Origin: Pseudomonas sp. JM0905a
GTDB taxonomy: Bacteria > Pseudomonadota > Gammaproteobacteria > Pseudomonadales > Pseudomonadaceae
DNA: 64,000 nt
Reading direction: 5' to 3'
Assembly: GCF_014700075.1 (NCBI RefSeq)
Contig: NZ_JACXBU010000010.1
Span: 121,938 to 185,937, forward strand
Below, piece after piece: positions 59,941 to 64,000 of this stretch (positions within the stretch are counted from its first letter, which is position 1; every line of letters begins with the position of its first letter). The notes beneath the pieces were generated by a model. The model searched no databases. It worked only from the letters and a program-made list of their open reading frames with translations, and was not told the DNA's origin. Position numbers and translations under genes: made by a program.

Positions 59941-59959
59941 GGGCCCTGGAACAGGGCCC
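59941..59959. other. Hairpin between the FAH-family and dioxygenase genes
   Basis: GGGCCCTG and CAGGGCCC pair perfectly around GAA. There is no T run on either side, so it may be an mRNA-processing or stabilising hairpin rather than a terminator. The 227-bp gap (59829-60055) holds nothing else I recognise. Confidence 0.4.
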
Positions 59960-60055
59960 GGAAGGGTTTTGGCAGTCAGTGTGTGTCGAGCCAGCCAGCG
60001 CCCCTGGAGGCGCTTTCGCAATCAGCCTTGCGCAGACGAACAGCGAGGCATGTCG

Positions 60056-60922
60056 TCAGGCTTGCGGGCCTTCTTCGGCAATGGGATTGCTCAACATGCC
60101 GAGGCCTTCGATCTCGACAGTGCAGAGATCACCCGCCTTCATGAACAGCATCGGGCGCCTGGCCCAGCCGATGCCGGCCGGGGTGCCGGACACGATCACG
60201 TCACCCGGCTCCAGGGTCACGGCTTCGCTGAGGGTGGCGATCAACTCGGCGACATCGAAGATCAGGTCGGCGGTGTTGCCTTGCTGCTCGATCTTGCCGT
60301 TCAGGCGGGTGGTCAGACTGAGGCCGCGTGCCCCCGGCGGCAACTCGTCGGCGGAGACGAAAGTGGGGCCGAAGGCGCCCGTAGCATCGAAGTTCTTGCC
60401 GATGGTCCATTGCGGCGACTTGAACTGGTAATCGCGCACCGAGGCCTCGTTGAAGATCGAGTAGCCGGCAACGTACTCCAGCGCGCGCGCCTTGGTGATA
60501 TGGCGGCCGCCGCGACCGATGATCACCGCCAACTCGCCTTCATAGTCCAACTGCTCGGACACACGCGGGCGAATGATGGGCTCATCGTGGCCAACGAGGG
60601 TCGTGGAGAAGCGCGGGAAAAACGTGGGATAGGTGGGCTGTTCGTACGGGCTTTCCTTGGTGTGATCGGCGTAGTTGAGTCCTACACAGACGATCTTTCC
60701 GGGACGCTCGATGGGGGGCAGGTAGCGAATGGTGGCCGGGTCCAGCTCACGGGCCTGGCTAAGGCGTCGGTGGGCGTCCCTGAGGGCGTCCGGACCGGCC
60801 TTGAGCAGGTCGTGCAACGTGCCGGGAAAACCTTCCTCGTGTTCCGCGAGGCCGTACAGCTTGCCGGAAACCTCGACAGCCATACCTTTGTGGGACGCTT
60901 CCAGAAATTGAGTGAAACGCAT
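60056..60922 (-). CDS. Fumarylacetoacetate hydrolase-family protein
   Basis: A 288-residue FAH-family enzyme. KIVCVGLNYADHTKE starts the fold; QLDYEGELAVIIGRGGRHI carries metal-binding acids; GYSIFNEASVRDYQ and TPAGIGWARRPMLFMKAGD complete it. The family includes hydrolases of ring-fission products, decarboxylases and hydratases. Beside an extradiol dioxygenase it probably acts on the meta-cleavage product. AGAGGAATCTCCCC precedes the ATG. It is divergent from tetR across a 16-bp palindrome. Confidence 0.9.
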   Translation of the reverse strand: MRFTQFLEASHKGMAVEVSGKLYGLAEHEEGFPGTLHDLLKAGPDALRDAHRRLSQARELDPATIRYLPPIERPGKIVCVGLNYADHTKESPYEQPTYPTFFPRFSTTLVGHDEPIIRPRVSEQLDYEGELAVIIGRGGRHITKARALEYVAGYSIFNEASVRDYQFKSPQWTIGKNFDATGAFGPTFVSADELPPGARGLSLTTRLNGKIEQQGNTADLIFDVAELIATLSEAVTLEPGDVIVSGTPAGIGWARRPMLFMKAGDLCTVEIEGLGMLSNPIAEEGPQA

Positions 60923-60962
60923 GGGGAGATTCCTCTGTTGTTCTTGTTAGTTGGAAAGGTAC

Positions 60963-60978
60963 GGTACGGTACCGTACC
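60963..60978. promoter_or_regulatory. Perfect 16-bp palindrome, probable TetR operator
   Basis: GGTACGGTACCGTACC (60963-60978) is perfectly symmetrical, and another GGTACGGTAC register overlaps its left half (60958-60967), flanked by AAA and TTT. It lies 41 bp before the FAH-family gene and 163 bp before tetR, well placed to control the leftward operon. Confidence 0.75.
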
Positions 60979-61141
60979 CTTTGAGCGAAATTTGATCTCG
61001 AAAGCCGAATCGGTCAAGAGGGAAATCAAGATTCATGAGGAATAAGAGGGTGAGTACTTATGCTCATTCGTCGATGGTGGCCGCTGGAAGCCTTGGGTGT
61101 CACGGGTTAGGCTATTGCGCCCCGAAGCCTTGGAAACGCCC

Positions 61142-61756
61142 ATGACTCAGTTGGAAAGCCCGCGCCAGGCCGCCAAACGGCAACACATCCTCGATGTCGC
61201 TACCGAGATGTTCCTGGAGGACGGCTACGCAGGCGTGAGTGTGGACGGCCTGATCGCGCGGATCGGCGGTTCAAAACGCACCTTCTATGCCTACTTCGGC
61301 GGAAAAGACGGCCTTTTCGCGGCGATCATCGCTCGATTGTGCGAAGAGATCGTGAACCCGCTCACCCATATGGATCTCAAGCGCAAGCCCCTGCGCGAGG
61401 CATTGCTGACCATCGCCGAAACCTTTCTCGATGTGGTGCTGGCGCCCCGTACCACTGCGTTGCACCGATTGATCGTCGCTGAGGCTCCGCGCGCGCCCGA
61501 GGCGGCCAGGTCGTTCTTCGAGGCGGCCCCGGGCACCGCCTACAGATGCCTCTCGGAGTACTTCACCTGGGCCGAAAGGGCCGGTCTGGTGGCTCCTGGC
61601 AATGCCGAGCGGCGGGCCGTTATCTTTCTGGATGCCCTGACCGGGAAGTTCCAGTTGCAGTGTCTGCTGGGGTTGGTCGAGTCACCTTCGCAGTCGGAAC
61701 GGCGGTTGCTGATTGAGGAGGCTATCGCCATCTTCATCGATGGCCTGGAGCCCTGA
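61142..61756 (+). CDS. TetR-family regulator of the ring-cleavage cluster
   Basis: A 204-residue TetR protein: RQHILDVATEMFLEDGYAGVSVDGLIARIGGSKRTFYAYFGGKDGLFAAII is the HTH. The C-terminal domain resembles TetR_C of AcrR-like proteins. The start at 61142 gives MTQLESPRQAAKRQ; an upstream extension is less likely. It is divergent from the FAH-family operon and probably binds the palindrome between them. Confidence 0.9.
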   Translation: MTQLESPRQAAKRQHILDVATEMFLEDGYAGVSVDGLIARIGGSKRTFYAYFGGKDGLFAAIIARLCEEIVNPLTHMDLKRKPLREALLTIAETFLDVVLAPRTTALHRLIVAEAPRAPEAARSFFEAAPGTAYRCLSEYFTWAERAGLVAPGNAERRAVIFLDALTGKFQLQCLLGLVESPSQSERRLLIEEAIAIFIDGLEP

Positions 61757-61771
61757 GGCAAAACCTGACGG

Positions 61772-62662
61772 CTATTGCCTGATGTGCTCTGCAAGGAAGT
61801 CGATCAGTCTCCGTACCGAAGGCAGCAAGCCCCGGCGGGACGGGAACACGACATGGACGATACCGCTGCGGGGCACCCACTGCGGAATGATATCCACCAG
61901 CCGCCCCTGTTCCAGATCCTGATCCACCACCATCAGCGGTAGCTGCACGATGCCCACACCGCGCAATGCGGCCTGACGCAAACCAGTCATGTCGTCGGTG
62001 ATGTAGCGGGGCGTGTGTCGTACTTCGGCAGTCGCGCCGTTCGGGCCTTCCAGGTGCCACGTATGATCCCGTGGCGGCCCCCAGTCCAGGCTGGGCAGCT
62101 TGCTGAGATCGGCCGGCACCATCGGCAGGTCAAGGTCTTTCAGGAAGTCCGGACTCGCCACCAGGCGCTGCGGGCTTTCCGCCAGGGTGCGCATCACCAG
62201 GCCACTGTCTTCCAGGGGCGGAAAGCGCACGCGCAATGCCAGATCCAGTCCTTCGCCGATCACATCGACCCGTCTGTTGGTCGCGTCCAGATGCACCTGG
62301 ACCTTCTGGTTTTCGGCCATGAACTGGCTGACCAGGTCGCCGATCCGATAGTGGAGCAGGGTCGTGGGGCAACTCATCCTGACGACGCCCTGAGGCTCGG
62401 CACGGTTCCGTTCGATCACCTGACGTGCCGCCTCGGCCTCCACCAACATGGCCACGCAGTGCCGGTAATATTCCTGGCCCGTTTCGGTCACGGAGAAGTT
62501 CCGGGTGGAGCGCTGTAGCAGGCGTACGCCCAGACGCTCTTCCAGCGTAGAGATCCGTCGGCTGAGCTTGGACTTGGGGGTATTCAAGGCACGACCGGCC
62601 GGTGCAAAGCCGCCGTGCTCGACTACCTGGGCGAAGTAGTAGAGGTCGTTGAGGTCGTCCAC
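61772..62662 (-). CDS. LysR-family regulator
   Basis: A 296-residue LysR protein of the CrgA/DUF branch: MDDLNDLYYFAQVVEHGGFAPAGRALNTPKSKLSRRISTLEERLGVRLLQRSTRNFSVTETG is the HTH, and the effector domain ends VFPSRRGLLPSVRRLIDFLAEHI. It is convergent with tetR (15 bp) and divergent from the SphA-type gene 117 bp away, which it may control. Confidence 0.9.
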   Translation of the reverse strand: MDDLNDLYYFAQVVEHGGFAPAGRALNTPKSKLSRRISTLEERLGVRLLQRSTRNFSVTETGQEYYRHCVAMLVEAEAARQVIERNRAEPQGVVRMSCPTTLLHYRIGDLVSQFMAENQKVQVHLDATNRRVDVIGEGLDLALRVRFPPLEDSGLVMRTLAESPQRLVASPDFLKDLDLPMVPADLSKLPSLDWGPPRDHTWHLEGPNGATAEVRHTPRYITDDMTGLRQAALRGVGIVQLPLMVVDQDLEQGRLVDIIPQWVPRSGIVHVVFPSRRGLLPSVRRLIDFLAEHIRQ

Positions 62663-62779
62663 GATCGTTCACCAAATAGAACTGTGCGGCCAATTTAGCA
62701 GGTCTAGTGGAGTCGGCGTTGCAATCCTATGGTTGCCAATTTCTGCCGCCTGGCGCGTTCGGGCTGATTGGAGATTCGG

Positions 62780-63706
62780 ATGGGGCCACCTGTAATACCT
62801 GCATCGCTGCTTTCACTGACAATCGCTCTGGGTTGCGCCAGTGCGGCCGCGGACGAAGTCAGCCTACCCCCGTTGCCGCTGGGCAATACAAGCTTCATGG
62901 ATGGGGTCGTATTCCCGGGGATGTTGTTCGAGTTGCCGATCCAGCACTATCGCTCGGACGATGCCACCGACCACCGAGGCAGCGCCGTGCCGGGGCGCCA
63001 GCAGGTGCGCAGCACGACCGTGCTTCCGCACCTCGCCTACATCAGTTCCAGCAAGATTCTCGGGGCGCACTACGGAGCGGAGATACTGCTACCTCTGGTG
63101 CACCTCGATCTCGAAGTCGACGGTGGGCCCGATGGTGCACGAATGCGCCAGGGGGATTTGATCTTCAGCCCTATGCTCCTGCAATGGGAGCCGGTTTCGC
63201 TGTTTGGTCGACCGTACTGGCAACGCCTGAATCTGGTGATCACCGCGCCGACCGGGGACTATGACCGCGATGCGAGCATCAGCGTGGGCAGCAATCTCTG
63301 GGTGGTCAGCCCGCACTACGCTTTTACCTGGGAACTGACCGATCGACTCGAAGTCAGCGGCCGTCTGCACTATGCCTGGTCCAGTCGGAATGATGATCCG
63401 GTGACCTGGCTGCAAGCGGATAGCATCCAGCCAGGGGAGGCGATCCACAGCAATTTCTCGGTTTCGTATGCGCTTGACGATGCCTGGCGGGCGGGGTTGG
63501 CGGGTTATCACCTGGAGCAGATCAGTGCCGACCGGATCGATGGGCGACGGCAATCCGACTCGAAGGAGCGCGTGCTGGGATTGGGGCCCGGTGTGATGTA
63601 TCGCCAGGGCAAGCAGACCTTTTTCGCCAATTACTATGTCGAGCAGGGGGCAAGGAATCGCTCTGAGGGTAATCAACTGACCTTGCGCTATCTCCTCCCT
63701 TTCTAG
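62780..63706 (+). CDS. SphA-type outer membrane protein (phenol degradation meta-like)
   Basis: A 308-residue protein of the family named phenol degradation protein meta (PF13557). A signal peptide (MGPPVIPASLLSLTIALGCASAAADE) is followed by LPPLPLGNTSFMDGVVFPGMLFELPIQHY and barrel strands such as RLNLVITAPTGDYDRDASISVGSNLWVVSPHYAFTWELTD; it ends QLTLRYLLPF with terminal Phe. These proteins are thought to help hydrophobic aromatics cross the outer membrane. TTGGAGATTCGG precedes the ATG at 62780. Confidence 0.85.
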   Translation: MGPPVIPASLLSLTIALGCASAAADEVSLPPLPLGNTSFMDGVVFPGMLFELPIQHYRSDDATDHRGSAVPGRQQVRSTTVLPHLAYISSSKILGAHYGAEILLPLVHLDLEVDGGPDGARMRQGDLIFSPMLLQWEPVSLFGRPYWQRLNLVITAPTGDYDRDASISVGSNLWVVSPHYAFTWELTDRLEVSGRLHYAWSSRNDDPVTWLQADSIQPGEAIHSNFSVSYALDDAWRAGLAGYHLEQISADRIDGRRQSDSKERVLGLGPGVMYRQGKQTFFANYYVEQGARNRSEGNQLTLRYLLPF

Positions 63707-63750
63707 GGAGTGGGGCGGCCCGGCAGTTCATGACGGCCCGCTAGCCAGCG

Positions 63751-64000
63751 CTACAGCAGTAGGGCGCGGATGTCCGCCAGTACGTCGCCGAGACGCTTGG
63801 TGAAGCGCGCGGCGGCGGCGCCGTTGATCACGCGGTGATCGTAGGACAGCGACAGCGGCAGCATCAGGCGCGTCTGGAAGGCCTTGCCGTCCCACACCGG
63901 CTGCATGGCGGCCTTGGACACGCCAAGGATCGCCACTTCGGGCGCGTTGACGATCGGCGTGAAGCCGGTGCCGCCAATGTGGCCGAGGCTGGAGATGGTG
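63751..64000 (-). CDS. aceF: Pyruvate dehydrogenase E2 (dihydrolipoamide acetyltransferase), C-terminal end, cut by window
   Basis: The visible 82 residues are the end of the acetyltransferase catalytic domain: [41 protein letters not shown], then the active-site motif [18 protein letters not shown] with catalytic His and Asp, ending IRALLL. This matches AceF of Pseudomonas closely. The 5' part lies beyond base 64000. Convergent with the SphA-type gene; I see no strong terminator in the 44 bp between them. Confidence 0.92.
   Translation of the reverse strand, partial: TISSLGHIGGTGFTPIVNAPEVAILGVSKAAMQPVWDGKAFQTRLMLPLSLSYDHRVINGAAAARFTKRLGDVLADIRALLL

Overview
The window is a high-GC, densely coded piece of a Pseudomonas chromosome. 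The gene families (quiC, OprD porin, SphA, Tsx-like porin, MmsA, aceF) and the scattered short palindromic repeats built on TGTAGGGGCGAAT / ATTCGCCCCTACA point to the P. aeruginosa / nitroreducens / citronellolis branch. This placement is by recognition only. Nearly everything here is accessory catabolism with its local regulators. No rRNA, tRNA, CRISPR, intact prophage or complete insertion sequence was seen. Both ends are cut: an EamA-type permease on the left and the pyruvate dehydrogenase E2 gene aceF on the right.

Layout. 1-1003: permease end, a 166-bp tandem repeat and a terminator. 1028-12610: quinate/shikimate catabolism, with an MHS permease, the fused 3-dehydroshikimate dehydratase quiC, a TetR regulator, then an unusual four-gene operon (shikimate-dehydrogenase-like protein, two KstD-like flavoproteins, NIPSNAP) opposite an IclR regulator, and finally a QsuD-type quinate/shikimate dehydrogenase with AroQ. 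12888-18244: a methyltransferase/DUF4242 pair opposite an AraC regulator, and a MarR-EmrA-EmrB efflux operon. 18528-20922: truncated hemoglobin and a PhoD-like phosphatase.

20991-35616 appears to be one catabolic regulon. A GcvA-type LysR gene (29969-30874) lies among six promoters that each carry the 15-bp dyad TTGnn-N5-CTCAn. These promoters serve an isoquinoline-oxidoreductase-like molybdoenzyme pair (iorAB-like), a six-gene CoA operon (OB-fold protein, thiolase, SDR, enoyl-CoA hydratase, thioesterase, CoA transferase), a 3-hydroxyisobutyrate-dehydrogenase-like enzyme, an OprD porin, an aldehyde dehydrogenase and an MHS permease. Together they encode uptake across both membranes, oxidation, CoA activation and chain cleavage of a substrate I cannot name. 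This is the strongest candidate for an undescribed system; the KstD-like/shikimate operon is the second.

35671-53387 is mixed: a LysR regulator, class 3 lipase, possible 2OG-Fe(II) oxygenase, bestrophin, DUF1348 protein with a TetR, a five-gene heme-copper oxidase operon whose subunit II carries two c-type heme motifs, small stress or unknown genes, glutaredoxin, AraC, a GAF-GGDEF cyclase, cupin, SulP transporter and a retropepsin-like protein. 53388-54322 is decayed DNA with a 5'-truncated eda. 54323-63706 looks like an aromatic ring-cleavage locus: Tsx-like channel, MmsA, MFS importer, nitroreductase, extradiol dioxygenase and FAH-family hydrolase facing a TetR gene across a perfect 16-bp palindrome, then LysR and an SphA-type outer membrane protein.
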